Assembly (NCBI RefSeq): GCF_900116895.1 | Contig: NZ_FPCF01000001.1 | Coordinates: 248,001-312,000 of the forward strand | Reading direction: 5' to 3' | Source: Pseudidiomarina donghaiensis | Lineage (GTDB): Bacteria > Pseudomonadota > Gammaproteobacteria > Enterobacterales > Alteromonadaceae | DNA length: 64,000 bases | In this document: positions 30,270-40,808 of the stretch, piece by piece | Layout: each line of letters starts with the position of its first letter | How positions within the stretch are numbered: the stretch's first letter is position 1 | Notes under the pieces: generated by a model | What the model saw: only the letters and a program-made list of their open reading frames with translations | Told to the model about the DNA's origin: nothing | The model's database searches: none | Translations under genes and position numbers: made by a program

Positions 30270-32975
30270 ATGTTAGGTAGTCTATTTCGTAAGGTATTTG
30301 GTAGCCGCAACGACCGTATCCTCAAAGGTCTGCAGAAAAAAGTTCAACAAATCAACGCCATCGAGCCCGAATTTGAAGCGCTCAGCGACGAAGAACTCAA
30401 GCAAAAAACAGTCGAATTTAAGCAGCGTATTGAACAGGGCGCCAACTTAGACGATTTGCTGGTTGAAGCTTTTGCCACCGTACGTGAAGCATCAAAACGC
30501 GTATTCAATATGCGCCATTTTGATGTGCAGCTGGTTGGCGGCATGATCTTAAACGACAACCGCATTGCTGAAATGCGCACCGGTGAAGGTAAAACCTTAA
30601 CCGCCACCTTGTCGGCCTACCTGAATGCATTAAGCGGCAAAGGCGTGCACATTGTTACTGTGAACGACTACTTGGCACGTCGTGACGCGGAAACCAACCG
30701 CCCGCTGTTTGAGTTCCTTGGCCTAACCGTAGCGTTTAATATTCCGGGTATGAACCCGCAAGATAAACGCGCAGCCTACGCGGCCGATATCACTTACGGT
30801 ACCAACAACGAGTTCGGCTTTGACTACCTGCGCGACAACATGGCGTTTAGCCCGCAAGATCGCGTGCAGCGCGACTTAAACTACGCCATTGTCGATGAAG
30901 TTGACTCCATCTTAATTGACGAAGCGCGTACGCCATTGATTATTTCTGGCGCCGCTGAAGACAGCTCGGACATGTACATTAAAATGAATGACATTGTGCC
31001 GTTGCTGCAACAGCAAGAAAAAGAAGACACCGAAGAAGAGCGTGGTGAAGGCGACTTCACTATCGACGAGAAGTCGAAACAAGTGCACATGACTGAAAAC
31101 GGTCAAGAGCACGTGGAAGAAATTCTAAAAGAACGCGGCATGCTTGCTGAAGATGACTCGTTGTTCTCAGCAGCAAATATTACCCTGCTGCACCACGTGA
31201 ACGCGGCATTGCGCGCGCATCATTTATTCCAGAAAGACGTCGATTACATTGTCAAAGACGACCAAATTGTCATTGTTGATGAGCACACCGGCCGTACCAT
31301 GGAAGGCCGTCGTTGGTCTGAAGGTTTACACCAAGCCATTGAAGCTAAAGAAGGTGTGAAAATTCAGAATGAAAACCAAACGTTAGCGTCTATTACCTTC
31401 CAGAACTATTTCCGTTTGTACACCAAGCTAGCGGGTATGACGGGTACTGCAGACACTGAAGCTTTCGAATTCCAATCAATTTATGGCTTAGAAACGGTTG
31501 TTATTCCAACCAACCGACCAATGATTCGTGATGACCGTGCCGATTTAATCTTTATTAGCGCGGAAGAAAAATACGAAGCCATTGTGGCTGACATTGAAGA
31601 ATGTCGTACAGCCAAGCGTCCAGTGCTAGTGGGTACCATTTCGATTGAGTCTTCAGAGTTGCTGTCACGCTTGTTGAAGAAAAAGAAAATTCCACATAAC
31701 GTGTTGAACGCTAAGTTTCACGCCCGTGAGGCCGAAATTGTTGCACAAGCCGGCTTGCCAGGCGCGGTAACAATTGCCACCAACATGGCCGGTCGTGGTA
31801 CCGATATTGTTTTGGGTGGTAACTTACAAACTGAAATTTCAGAGTTAAAAGAGCCAACGCCAGAAAAAATTGAGCAAGTGAAAGCGGCATGGCAAGAGCG
31901 TCATGATGCCGTCATTGAAGCCGGTGGCTTGCATATTATTGGCACCGAGCGTCATGAATCACGCCGCATAGATAACCAGCTTCGAGGCCGTTCAGGTCGT
32001 CAAGGTGACCCAGGTTCATCACGTTTTTATCTGTCACTTGAAGACTCACTCATGCGTATGTTTGCGTCAGATCGCATGGCGACCATGATGAAGCGCCTTG
32101 GTATGAAACGTGGCGAAGCCATTGAACACCCGTGGGTAAGCCGCGCCATTGAAAACGCGCAGCGCAAAGTAGAAGGTCGCAACTTCGATATTCGTAAGCA
32201 ATTGCTCGAATACGATGACGTAGCAAACGACCAACGCAAAGTGGTTTACGAGCAACGTAACGAGTTGCTTGACGAAGGCGACATTTCAGAAACCATTACG
32301 GTTATTCGTGAAGACGTTATCGAGCGTGTCATTAACGAGTACATTCCACCAGGCTCACTGATTGAAATGTGGGATGTTCCGGGCTTAGAAGAGCGTTTGC
32401 GCGCTGATTTCGCAGTCGACTTGCCAGTGGGTAAATGGCTGGACGAAGACGCCAAAATGCACGAAGAAATTTTACGCGAGCGTATTCTTGAGTCGTTAGT
32501 AACCGCGTACAAAGAAAAAGAAGAGATGGTTGGCGAGCAGGTATTACGTCAGTTTGAAAAGACCATCATGCTACAAAGCCTAGACATGCACTGGAAAGAG
32601 CACTTGGCGGCCATGGACCACTTGCGTCAAGGTATTCATTTACGTGGCTACGCCCAGAAGAACCCGAAACAAGAATACAAGCGTGAAGCCTTTGAATTAT
32701 TTGCAGACATGCTTGAGGCCTTGAAGCTTGAAGTGATCACTATTTTAAGCAAAGTGCGCGTGCGTGCCGAAGAAGACGTTGAAGCTGTAGAAGCTAAGCG
32801 CCGTGCGGCCGAAGCTGCACAGCAGAAAGAGTTTCAGCACCAAGGCACGCCAACCAGTGGCACTGAAAGTGCAGCAGCTCCAGGCCCAGCGCAAGCGAAG
32901 CCAGATGTAGGCCGCAATGAGCCATGCCCATGTGGTTCAGGTAAAAAATACAAACATTGTCATGGCAAAATCTAA
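30270..32975 (+). CDS. secA: Preprotein translocase ATPase SecA
   Basis: Motor ATPase of 901 residues that drives secretion through SecYEG. Walker A RTGEGKT is near residues 103-109, [15 protein letters not shown] is the DEAD-like box, and the preprotein cross-linking and helical scaffold regions follow. The C-terminal zinc-binding tail [14 protein letters not shown], which docks SecB and phospholipid, is complete. The mutT start lies in its last codons. Confidence 0.98.
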   Translation: MLGSLFRKVFGSRNDRILKGLQKKVQQINAIEPEFEALSDEELKQKTVEFKQRIEQGANLDDLLVEAFATVREASKRVFNMRHFDVQLVGGMILNDNRIAEMRTGEGKTLTATLSAYLNALSGKGVHIVTVNDYLARRDAETNRPLFEFLGLTVAFNIPGMNPQDKRAAYAADITYGTNNEFGFDYLRDNMAFSPQDRVQRDLNYAIVDEVDSILIDEARTPLIISGAAEDSSDMYIKMNDIVPLLQQQEKEDTEEERGEGDFTIDEKSKQVHMTENGQEHVEEILKERGMLAEDDSLFSAANITLLHHVNAALRAHHLFQKDVDYIVKDDQIVIVDEHTGRTMEGRRWSEGLHQAIEAKEGVKIQNENQTLASITFQNYFRLYTKLAGMTGTADTEAFEFQSIYGLETVVIPTNRPMIRDDRADLIFISAEEKYEAIVADIEECRTAKRPVLVGTISIESSELLSRLLKKKKIPHNVLNAKFHAREAEIVAQAGLPGAVTIATNMAGRGTDIVLGGNLQTEISELKEPTPEKIEQVKAAWQERHDAVIEAGGLHIIGTERHESRRIDNQLRGRSGRQGDPGSSRFYLSLEDSLMRMFASDRMATMMKRLGMKRGEAIEHPWVSRAIENAQRKVEGRNFDIRKQLLEYDDVANDQRKVVYEQRNELLDEGDISETITVIREDVIERVINEYIPPGSLIEMWDVPGLEERLRADFAVDLPVGKWLDEDAKMHEEILRERILESLVTAYKEKEEMVGEQVLRQFEKTIMLQSLDMHWKEHLAAMDHLRQGIHLRGYAQKNPKQEYKREAFELFADMLEALKLEVITILSKVRVRAEEDVEAVEAKRRAAEAAQQKEFQHQGTPTSGTESAAAPGPAQAKPDVGRNEPCPCGSGKKYKHCHGKI

Positions 32976-33375
32976 ACGCGTACACGTGGCTGTTGGGGTG
33001 ATACAAAACCCCGACGGCGCGGTGTTTATCAGCCGTCGGCATGCCCATTTGCATCAAGGTGACAAATGGGAGTTTCCGGGCGGTAAGGTTGAAGCCAACG
33101 AAGACGTTTTCCAAGCCTTGTGCCGCGAATTGCACGAAGAGTGTAATATTGCGGTGCAGCAAGCCTCGCCGTTAACCGCCATAAGCTTTGATTACCCCGA
33201 CAAGCAGGTGTTACTGGATGTGTGGATGGTGACGGGGTTTAGTGGTGATGTGCGCCAAAAAGAGGGGCAAGAATGGGTGTGGGTACCCGTGCATCAGCTT
33301 GATGCTTACCAGTTTCCAGCCGCCAATGTGGCTATTATTGAATGCTTGCAAGACTGTTTACGCCGCAACCCTTAA
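32962..33375 (+). CDS. mutT: 8-oxo-dGTP diphosphatase MutT
   Basis: Nudix hydrolase of 137 residues that removes oxidised dGTP from the nucleotide pool. Nudix box [20 protein letters not shown] is present, but the glycine that normally follows REUxEEx is Asn (HEECNI). ATG at 32962 lies 14 bases inside secA; further upstream in-frame ATGs lie within the secA zinc tail and are unlikely. Location after secA matches E. coli. It is convergent with zapD and overlaps it by 4 bases. Confidence 0.88.
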   Translation: MAKSKRVHVAVGVIQNPDGAVFISRRHAHLHQGDKWEFPGGKVEANEDVFQALCRELHEECNIAVQQASPLTAISFDYPDKQVLLDVWMVTGFSGDVRQKEGQEWVWVPVHQLDAYQFPAANVAIIECLQDCLRRNP

Positions 33376-34136
33376 GGGCAAAGCGCTAGACCAAATTCAA
33401 TATCTTGATCAAACGACGCGCGGCCATGTTCGGGTTCGTAGCGCAAAAACCGAATATTAAATCGTTGCTTGTGCCCAGAAATAACTGGGTAGGCAGGTAA
33501 GTCAGCGCTTACTCTTATGCGCAGTAAGCTTAACGGCTCGGTACTTTCTTGCAGCATACCGTTTACCGCAGTAACCCGCTCAAAGCGAGCCTGACCGCGC
33601 ATCAACTCTAACTCTAAGGTAAGCCCAGAAACTAATACGGCTAGCTCATTCCACCAGCGTGCACTGTCATTGTCACGTACCTGCTGTGGCTGATTCAGCC
33701 AAAAATGTAACTGCGGCACGTCGAAGTTACAGGTACCACCTGGCATTGCAAAACGCTGACGAATAGCGCTGAGCAAACGGTCTTGCTTCAAACTGCTGCC
33801 CACGCGGTTTAGCGGCTGAATAGCCGCCAATGCTCGGTTAACCTGTTCAATGGTTTGCTGCAATTGCTCTTGGTTGACGTCTGGGTGTTGTGCCCAAACC
33901 TTGAGTTGGCCTTTGCGGCGCTCAAGATCTTTTTGCACATCGGTGCGTACATCGCTACGCTCGCACAAGTCTAAAATAGCGAATAAGGCACTAAAGTAAC
34001 GGGTGTAGTTTTGCTGAGTAACAGGTGTAGCAGGCTGCAACGCCTGTAAAATATGCTCAAGGCGCAGATAGGTGCGTACCCGCTCTAAAAGCGGGTATTC
34101 GTAGTCAATGGTGCCGTTATTATTATTGTTATCCAT
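33372..34136 (-). CDS. zapD: Z-ring-associated protein ZapD
   Basis: Cytoplasmic protein of 254 residues that bundles FtsZ filaments. The family start YEYPLLERVRTYLRLEHI is present after a short Asn-rich N-terminus (MDNNNNNGT); a mixed helical/beta body follows, with GGTCNFDVPQLHFWLNQP. The position before coaE and the pil genes matches the E. coli order coaE-zapD. Confidence 0.92.
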   Translation of the reverse strand: MDNNNNNGTIDYEYPLLERVRTYLRLEHILQALQPATPVTQQNYTRYFSALFAILDLCERSDVRTDVQKDLERRKGQLKVWAQHPDVNQEQLQQTIEQVNRALAAIQPLNRVGSSLKQDRLLSAIRQRFAMPGGTCNFDVPQLHFWLNQPQQVRDNDSARWWNELAVLVSGLTLELELMRGQARFERVTAVNGMLQESTEPLSLLRIRVSADLPAYPVISGHKQRFNIRFLRYEPEHGRASFDQDIEFGLALCP

Positions 34137-34188
34137 GAGCTCGGTTATGTATGTACATGAGCCTATAATAGCTGCTTATTTTGAAGTT

Positions 34189-34800
34189 TCAACGAGTTGC
34201 TTGTTTATTGGCAGCTAAGCGCAGGTAAAGTTCGTGTAATTTTTCAACGTGCTTGGGTAATTCTTCCACCGCGCCGTTGTTATCAATAACATTGTCGGCG
34301 GCCGCTAAACGCTGCTCGCGGCTGGCTTGGGCGGCAATAATGGCCTGTACTTGTTCTGCATTGGTATTATCACGCGATGCTGTGCGCGCTATTTGCGTCG
34401 CTTCACTAACATCGACGACCAGCACCCGGTCGCATAATTGCGTTAGGCGGTTTTCAATCAATAATGGTGCAGACAAAATCACGTAAGGTGATTGAGCTTG
34501 CGCCACTTGTTGTAACAACTGTTCGCGCACCAGTGGGTGGGTTAGGTTATTTAGCCAGGTTTTGTCTTCAGGGTGAGCAAAAATGCGCTCGCGTAACCAA
34601 GAACGGTTTAAACCACCATCTGGCTGTAATGCTTGCTCGCCAAAACGCTGTTTAACCGCTTCAAGCGCCGCAGAACCGGGGTTCATCATGCCGCGCGCAA
34701 TAACGTCCGCATCAACCACATCAATACCTTGCTGGTAGAATAGGTCGGTGACTGTGGTTTTGCCGCTACCAATGCCGCCTGTAACGCCGACTACAAACAT
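34189..34800 (-). CDS. coaE: Dephospho-CoA kinase
   Basis: P-loop kinase of 203 residues performing the last step of coenzyme A synthesis. Walker A GGIGSGKTTV lies at the N-terminus, DADVIARGM binds substrate, and HPLVREQL lies in the CoA-binding region. ATG at 34800 gives the canonical MFVVGVTGGIGSGKT; an upstream in-frame start at 34848 lies inside pilD. It overlaps the pilD stop by one base. Confidence 0.95.
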   Translation of the reverse strand: MFVVGVTGGIGSGKTTVTDLFYQQGIDVVDADVIARGMMNPGSAALEAVKQRFGEQALQPDGGLNRSWLRERIFAHPEDKTWLNNLTHPLVREQLLQQVAQAQSPYVILSAPLLIENRLTQLCDRVLVVDVSEATQIARTASRDNTNAEQVQAIIAAQASREQRLAAADNVIDNNGAVEELPKHVEKLHELYLRLAANKQATR

Positions 34801-35666
34801 TAGCCGTGCACCCAATTCAGGTAGCTGCTCAGCAACTCTTCGCCCCACAGCATGGCAATAACGCCGCCGCAGATCAAAAATGGTCCAAATGGAATCGGTT
34901 GTCCTTGCTTGTTGCGATTAATTTGTTGCCAAATAATACCAATCACGGCACCGCTGGCGGCCGATGCAATAACCGTAACTGGTAGCATTTGGTAACCATG
35001 CCATGCGCCAAAGGCTGCTAGCAGCTTAAAGTCGCCATAGCCCATACCTTCCTTGCCGGTCAGCAATTTAAATGCCCAGTAAACGCTCCACAGCGCTAAA
35101 TAACCGGCCATGGCACCAATCACGGCGTCTTGCAGCGGTATGTGGCCGCTATAAATGGCAAAACCTAGCCCTGTCCACAGCATCAGGTAGGTCATTTGGT
35201 CGGGCAGCAGCATGTGGTCTGCATCAATAAAGAACATGCTAATGAGCAAGCAAGCTAACCACAAATACACGAAGGTGGTGAAGGTGAAGCCGAGTTGCCA
35301 AACTACTGTGGCGAAGATCACGCCGGTTAGCAGTTCGATGGCTGGATAACGTGCGCTAATTTTTGTGTGGCAAGCGCGGCATTTGGCTTTAAGCACTAGC
35401 CAGCTAATAACTGGAATATTGTCATACCACTTAATGGCGGTTTTGCATGTCGGGCAATGTGAGCCGGGCGTCGCTAAATTGAATTTGTCTTGTGCTTCGG
35501 GCGTGATACCGCTGACTTCTGCACACTCTTTTTGCCATTGGCGCTGCATCATCACCGGAAAGCGGCCAATAACCACGTTTAAAAAGCTGCCCACCACGAG
35601 GCCCAAAGCAAGGCCGAAGGCCGTTACCCAAGCCGTGTGGGCGGGGTAGTCTAAAATCAATTCCAT
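34800..35666 (-). CDS. pilD: Type IV prepilin peptidase/N-methyltransferase
   Basis: Polytopic inner-membrane aspartic protease of 288 residues that cleaves the prepilin leader and N-methylates the new N-terminal Phe. The cytoplasmic zinc loop has two CxxC pairs (CPTCKTAIKW and CRACHTKI). The catalytic Asp residues are in FIDADHMLLPDQ and GMGYGDFKLLAA. It may also process type II secretion pseudopilins. Confidence 0.96.
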   Translation of the reverse strand: MELILDYPAHTAWVTAFGLALGLVVGSFLNVVIGRFPVMMQRQWQKECAEVSGITPEAQDKFNLATPGSHCPTCKTAIKWYDNIPVISWLVLKAKCRACHTKISARYPAIELLTGVIFATVVWQLGFTFTTFVYLWLACLLISMFFIDADHMLLPDQMTYLMLWTGLGFAIYSGHIPLQDAVIGAMAGYLALWSVYWAFKLLTGKEGMGYGDFKLLAAFGAWHGYQMLPVTVIASAASGAVIGIIWQQINRNKQGQPIPFGPFLICGGVIAMLWGEELLSSYLNWVHG

Positions 35667-35670
35667 TTGT

Positions 35671-36897
35671 TTATCCTACTACTTGGCCAAGTGAGAAGAT
35701 TGGCAAGTACATGGCGACAATCAAACCACCTACAAGCACACCTATCACCACCATGATCATCGGTTCAAGCAGCGCGGTTAAGTTATCCACTAAGTCGTCC
35801 ACTTCGCGCTCATATATACTGGCGACTTTAGCTAGCATATCATCGAGTGAGCCAGATTCTTCCCCAATAAACACCATTTGTTCTGCTAGGGTTGGAAATA
35901 AGTCTTGCGACTGCATGGCGGTATTCATTTGCATACCTGAGGTGACTTCGTCGCGAATCCGGAAAATAGCATCGCGATATACCGCGTTACCTGAGGCACC
36001 TGCGGCTGATTCTAAGGCGTTAATTAACGGCACACCGGCGGCAAAGGTGGTAGATAGCGTGCGGGCAAAGCGTGCAACCGCGGCTTTGTTGAGTATTTCT
36101 TTAATGACGGGTACTTTCAATGAAATGGCGTCGACCTTGTCGCGCAAGTTCTGGCTTTTGCCGTACGCACGCTTAAATAGCCAGCCCGCAACGATGAGCC
36201 CAGCAGCAACATATAAGAAATAAGCCTGCACAATTTCCGACAATGTCACTACAAACTGGGTCATAGCAGGCAACTCGGCACCGAAGTCTTTAAATACCGC
36301 TTCAAATTGTGGTACTACGAACACGAGCAAGATCACGGTTACCACTAGCGCCACCACAATAACCGAGGCAGGATATACCAAAGCCTTTTTGATTTTGGCT
36401 TTCAGCGCTTCTGATTTTTCGCGGTAGGTCGCAATACGATCAAAAATGGTTTCTAACGAGCCCGATTGCTCGCCGGAATCCACTAAATCACAATACAAAG
36501 TATCGAAAATAGTGGGGTGCTTACGTAACGCCGAAGCCAACGGCGAACCCGCGCCAACATCGTTAGCAATGGTGAGCATGAGGTCACGAATTTTCGGGTT
36601 TTCAACGCCTTTGGCGACCATTTCCAACGACTGCAGCAAAGGTACGCCGGCACTTAACATGGTGGCAATCTGACGGGTGAAAAGCGCGATGTCACCACCG
36701 GTTATTTTTTTATTACCAAATAGCGACTTGGCCTTCTTCTTGACGCTTTTTGGCATGACGCCTTGGTCGCGTAAGCGAGCGCGCACCGCTCGATCATTAT
36801 CGGCGCGCATCAGGCCTTTTACTTTTTGGCCGCGCTTATTAATACCTGTCCATGCGAATTCGGTGATTTCCTTCACGGCTTGCGGTTTCTTCGCCAT
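35671..36897 (-). CDS. pilC: Type IV pilus inner-membrane platform protein PilC
   Basis: GspF/PilC-family protein of 408 residues with the usual two repeated cytoplasmic domains separated by transmembrane helices. Repeat signatures: FTRQIATMLSAGVPLLQSLE and FARTLSTTFAAGVPLINALE, with EQSGSLETIFDRIA and EESGSLDDMLAKVA. It links the PilB ATPase to pilus assembly. Spaced 4 bases from pilD and 41 from pilB. Confidence 0.96.
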   Translation of the reverse strand: MAKKPQAVKEITEFAWTGINKRGQKVKGLMRADNDRAVRARLRDQGVMPKSVKKKAKSLFGNKKITGGDIALFTRQIATMLSAGVPLLQSLEMVAKGVENPKIRDLMLTIANDVGAGSPLASALRKHPTIFDTLYCDLVDSGEQSGSLETIFDRIATYREKSEALKAKIKKALVYPASVIVVALVVTVILLVFVVPQFEAVFKDFGAELPAMTQFVVTLSEIVQAYFLYVAAGLIVAGWLFKRAYGKSQNLRDKVDAISLKVPVIKEILNKAAVARFARTLSTTFAAGVPLINALESAAGASGNAVYRDAIFRIRDEVTSGMQMNTAMQSQDLFPTLAEQMVFIGEESGSLDDMLAKVASIYEREVDDLVDNLTALLEPMIMVVIGVLVGGLIVAMYLPIFSLGQVVG

Positions 36898-36938
36898 TAC
36901 TGCACCTGCTTGTAAGAAAGTTAGCTAAATTATTATAG

Positions 36939-38636
36939 TTAGAAGTTCGTGACGCGGTTGGCTTCAGCCAAACTAATAATGCCCGCCGTTACTTTTAACA
37001 GCGCTGATTGGCGCAAAGAGTTAATACCGTCTTCGCGGGCTTGCTTGGCTATGTCTAGTGATGACGAGCCTTCCATAATCAAGTCGGCTATGTTTGGCGT
37101 AATCGGCATGACCTCGTACACACCGGTACGGCCCTTGTAACCGCCGGTACATTGGTCACAGCCCACGGCTTTAAATATGGTGTTGGTTTGAATTTGTTCT
37201 TCGCTAAAGCCTTGGCGGCGCATTTCTTCCGCGGGTAGTTTTTCTTCTGCTTTGCATTGGTTGCATAAACGGCGCGCCAAGCGCTGCGCAATAATGAGTG
37301 TGACCGAACCAGCAATGTTATAGGCCGGCACGCCCATGTTCATTAAACGGGTTAAGGTTTCCGCGGCTGAGTTGGTGTGCAAGGTCGAGAGCACCAAGTG
37401 ACCGGTTTGTGCCGCTTTAATGGCGATTTCCGCGGTTTCTAGGTCACGAATCTCACCCACCATGACTACGTCGGGGTCTTGGCGCAAGAACGAGCGCAGC
37501 GCGTCGGCGAAGGTTAAGCCAGCTTTTACGTTTATTTGAACTTGGTTAATACCCACAAGGTTTATTTCTACTGGGTCTTCTGCGGTGGATATATTACGCT
37601 CTGGCGTGTTGAGTATGTTCAAGCCGGTATACAGTGATACGGTTTTACCTGAACCTGTGGGGCCGGTGACCAAAATCATACCTTGCGGTTTCTCAAGGGC
37701 CTCTTCGTAAAGCTTTTGCTGATCGGGCTCGTAACCCAGTGATTCGATACCGATCATGGCTGCCGCAGCGTCCAAAATACGCAGTACAATTTTTTCACCG
37801 TACAGCGTTGGCAGTGTACTTACCCGAAAATCAATGGCTTTGTGTTTTGAAAGTTTAAGCTTAATTCGGCCGTCTTGTGGCAAGCGGCGCTCGGCAATAT
37901 CCAACTGCGACATAACCTTTAAACGCGCGGCAATACGCCCTGCAAGCTGCACGGGCGGTTTGGCAATTTCATGCAGTACGCCATCAATACGAAAACGAAT
38001 GCGATATTCTTGCTCGTAGGGCTCAAAGTGCAAATCCGACGCACCGCGCTTAATGGCATCCAGCAGCATCTTGTTAATGTAAATAACAATGGGCGCATCG
38101 TTTTTAACGTCTGCACTAACCGCGCCGGTATCGTCTTGGCGCTCATCGGTGGCATCAATATCACGCAGCTCTTGCTCGTCTTCTGCGGTTACGCCAAGCG
38201 CCGATGATTCGTTTTCTAATACCGTATCAATTAATTTTTGTAACTTGTTTTCTTCCACCAACACCGCTTCGGTTTGCATGCGGGTACGAAACTGAAATTC
38301 ATCCAGCGTTTCAATGCGGGTTGGGTCAGAAACCGCCACATAAAGCACGTTGCCACGCATATACAACGGCAGCGCATGGTTCTTTCGAATTAACCGTTCG
38401 TTAATGAATTCTTGCGGCAAAAAATCAGGGTTAAAGGCGTCTAGATCAAGCCACGGGGCGTTCGATTCAAGATAACAAAAGTTGGCAAGTTCGCTTGGCG
38501 AAATAAGCTTCTGTTCAACTAAACAGGCACTAAACGGCAGCTTATTTTCCCAAGCATACTCGCTGCAGCGGGTGAGTTTATCTTCAGGAATGAGTTTGTC
38601 ACGCAGCAGCAGCGCCGCGAGGGAGTGATGCAGCAT
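36939..38636 (-). CDS. pilB: Type IV pilus extension ATPase PilB
   Basis: GspE/PilB-family hexameric ATPase of 565 residues that powers pilus extension. N-terminal GspE-like domain, Walker [11 protein letters not shown], Walker [13 protein letters not shown], and the C-terminal zinc-binding tetracysteine (CNQCKAE and [11 protein letters not shown]) are present. The Shine-Dalgarno sequence is weak. A hairpin with T-rich tail lies between pilA and this gene, so pilBCD probably receives reduced read-through from pilA. Confidence 0.96.
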   Translation of the reverse strand: MLHHSLAALLLRDKLIPEDKLTRCSEYAWENKLPFSACLVEQKLISPSELANFCYLESNAPWLDLDAFNPDFLPQEFINERLIRKNHALPLYMRGNVLYVAVSDPTRIETLDEFQFRTRMQTEAVLVEENKLQKLIDTVLENESSALGVTAEDEQELRDIDATDERQDDTGAVSADVKNDAPIVIYINKMLLDAIKRGASDLHFEPYEQEYRIRFRIDGVLHEIAKPPVQLAGRIAARLKVMSQLDIAERRLPQDGRIKLKLSKHKAIDFRVSTLPTLYGEKIVLRILDAAAAMIGIESLGYEPDQQKLYEEALEKPQGMILVTGPTGSGKTVSLYTGLNILNTPERNISTAEDPVEINLVGINQVQINVKAGLTFADALRSFLRQDPDVVMVGEIRDLETAEIAIKAAQTGHLVLSTLHTNSAAETLTRLMNMGVPAYNIAGSVTLIIAQRLARRLCNQCKAEEKLPAEEMRRQGFSEEQIQTNTIFKAVGCDQCTGGYKGRTGVYEVMPITPNIADLIMEGSSSLDIAKQAREDGINSLRQSALLKVTAGIISLAEANRVTNF

Positions 38637-38660
38637 TATGGGTCCATTATCACTTTAAAA

Positions 38661-38696
38661 TAAGGAGTCTCTTTCTAAACAAAAAGAGACTCCTTA
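38661..38696 (-). terminator. Terminator/attenuator between pilA and pilB
   Basis: TAAGGAGTCTCTTT and AAAGAGACTCCTTA form a perfect 14 bp stem with an 8-base loop. On the minus strand it is followed by TTTTAAAG, so the U-tract is short and partial read-through into pilBCD is plausible. It separates the abundant pilin message from the assembly genes. Confidence 0.7.
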
Positions 38697-38760
38697 TACA
38701 ATTAATAATTCAGCTATAGCTGGTAACTTCAAGTACGATCAAAGTTGCATACCAGATAAA

Positions 38761-39291
38761 TTATTCCCCGCCTTCTACAGGAGTTCCTGCAGCCGGAGCT
38801 GTATCAGTGCTACAACCGTCTACACGAGTTTCTGGGAAGTCAGAACATGAGATGGTCCACTTTAAGTTTCCACCACCCGCAGTTTGAGGAGTTAACGTGA
38901 TAGTTATGTAGTCACCGTCAGTATCAACAGCATCTAAAGTAGCTGTGATAGAGCCACCAGTCACATTTGCTTGACGCAAACCGTTAACAGGAGCTGGGTC
39001 ACCATCCGCTGTTGCAGGAATAGCCTCAGGGATTGGAGTTACAACAGCTGGTGTTGTCCCGTCGGCACTGGCTGGAGTTGATGCGTCACAGTTATCCAAC
39101 GCGCCATAAGTCTGGTAGCACATCGCAACAGTAGTTTTGTAGTTTGCCAATGCAGCTAAACCAGTAGAGGCTTTAGCACGTTGTGTGTAATCGCTGTACA
39201 TAGGAATTGCAACAGCGGCCAAAATACCGATGATCGCAACAACGATCATCAACTCGATTAGGGTAAAACCTTTTTGTACTTGCGCTTTCAT
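38761..39291 (-). CDS. pilA: Type IVa major pilin
   Basis: Prepilin of 176 residues. A short leader MKAQVQKG precedes the PilD cleavage site GFTLIELM, giving mature N-terminal Phe and the hydrophobic assembly helix with Glu5. The globular head has two Cys pairs (MCYQ...DNC and ISC...DGC); the last forms the usual D-region disulfide loop. The head is acidic and poor in Lys. GGGAG lies 8 bases before the ATG. A 330-base leader with a c-di-GMP riboswitch precedes it. Confidence 0.95.
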   Translation of the reverse strand: MKAQVQKGFTLIELMIVVAIIGILAAVAIPMYSDYTQRAKASTGLAALANYKTTVAMCYQTYGALDNCDASTPASADGTTPAVVTPIPEAIPATADGDPAPVNGLRQANVTGGSITATLDAVDTDGDYITITLTPQTAGGGNLKWTISCSDFPETRVDGCSTDTAPAAGTPVEGGE

Positions 39292-39452
39292 GAAATATCT
39301 CCCGAAAGTATTTTCGAACTTATTAGTTGTTGTTGTAGTCCATTTAAAGTAGCAACCAGATGCTTACAGCACTTGGTGGCCACCAAAAGTGAACCAAACA
39401 AGTCATCTGCATCAGCCGAAAGAACAAGTGGTATTGCTTTGTCGACATACAT
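39288..39452 (-). CDS. Possible 54-residue leader ORF upstream of pilA
   Basis: Open frame in the pilA leader downstream of the riboswitch, starting [17 protein letters not shown] and ending so that its TGA overlaps the pilA ATG (ATGA). Such overlap is typical of translational coupling, but no good ribosome-binding site precedes its ATG and it resembles no known family. It may be a chance open frame. Confidence 0.2.
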   Translation of the reverse strand: MYVDKAIPLVLSADADDLFGSLLVATKCCKHLVATLNGLQQQLISSKILSGDIS

Positions 39453-39485
39453 CGGAAAGCTACTTCAACCCACCAGACTCTAGCC

Positions 39486-39588
39486 TGCAGCCCCGCTATC
39501 CGCTACTTGGCTAATGCCAACTAGTTGGACCGGAGGTTTTGCGTCACCACCTCTCGGTGGCTTTGCCTTTTAAAGCGTGCCTGGCAGC
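39486..39588 (-). promoter_or_regulatory. Cyclic-di-GMP-I (GEMM) riboswitch in the pilA leader
   Basis: On the minus strand the segment carries the GEMM-I landmarks in order: GGCACGC, AAGGCAAAGCC, a stem CCACC-GAGA-GGTGG capped by a GNRA tetraloop, GTGACGCAAA, CCTCCGG, a second hairpin TTGGC-ATTA-GCCAA, then AGTAGCGG and GCGGGGCTG, which can close P1 against CAGGCACGC. These match the Vibrio Vc2 aptamer as I recall it. It begins about 33 bases after the predicted start and lies about 195 bases upstream of pilA, so pilin expression is probably c-di-GMP controlled. Confidence 0.9.
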
Positions 39589-39627
39589 TAAGCCCATTTC
39601 TGGTACTTAGTTGCGCATTGCAGTTAA

Positions 39628-39655
39628 AACATAGCAGAACAAATTATTTCGTCAA
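39628..39655 (-). promoter_or_regulatory. Sigma-70 promoter of pilA
   Basis: On the minus strand TTGACG (39655-39650), 16 bases, TATGTT (39633-39628). It begins just after the nadC stop and would start transcription near 39621, giving a leader of about 330 bases that contains the whole riboswitch. No sigma-54 -24/-12 site was found. Confidence 0.65.
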
Positions 39656-39658
39656 TAC

Positions 39659-40537
<879 letters not shown>

Positions 40538-40547
40538 TTATCCGGTG

Positions 40548-40668
40548 GTTATTTATGACTATAGTTGTTTATGACTATCAAAGTGCACCTATTGTAGGGT
40601 TGCCGCCCAGTTCTCACAAGTCAGTAGTTTTTGTTTACGACATGTTGTTTGCGACTTTTTGTTTGCGA
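40548..40668. repeat. Degenerate short direct repeats upstream of nadC
   Basis: A 16 bp unit (GTTATTTATGACTATA / GTTGTTTATGACTATC) is tandemly duplicated at 40548-40579. Downstream, TTGTTTACGA, TTGTTTGCGA and TTGTTTGCGA start at 40631, 40645 and 40659, exactly 14 bases apart. All share a TTGTTTRYGA core. They lie in the 284-base gap between nadC and the antitoxin gene; function unknown. Confidence 0.6.
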
Positions 40669-40764
40669 AAGAAGCGGTACGCAAAACACGCGATGTCTTA
40701 ATTTGAAAACTGTCACCGCAAAACATGCTAAAACAGTTCATTTCGCTGGCTTATGATGAATTTT

Positions 40765-40780
40765 TACGCTATATATCGTA
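40765..40780. promoter_or_regulatory. Candidate operator of the Phd/ParE module
   Basis: TACGCTATATATCGTA is a 16 bp near-palindrome with one mismatched pair, 28 bases before the antitoxin ATG. Antitoxins of this family bind such palindromes for autorepression. A convincing -35/-10 pair was not found; TATGAT at 40752 is the best -10 candidate. Confidence 0.4.
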
Positions 40781-40808
40781 CAAATCGAACGAATTAAACG
40801 GTGTGACG

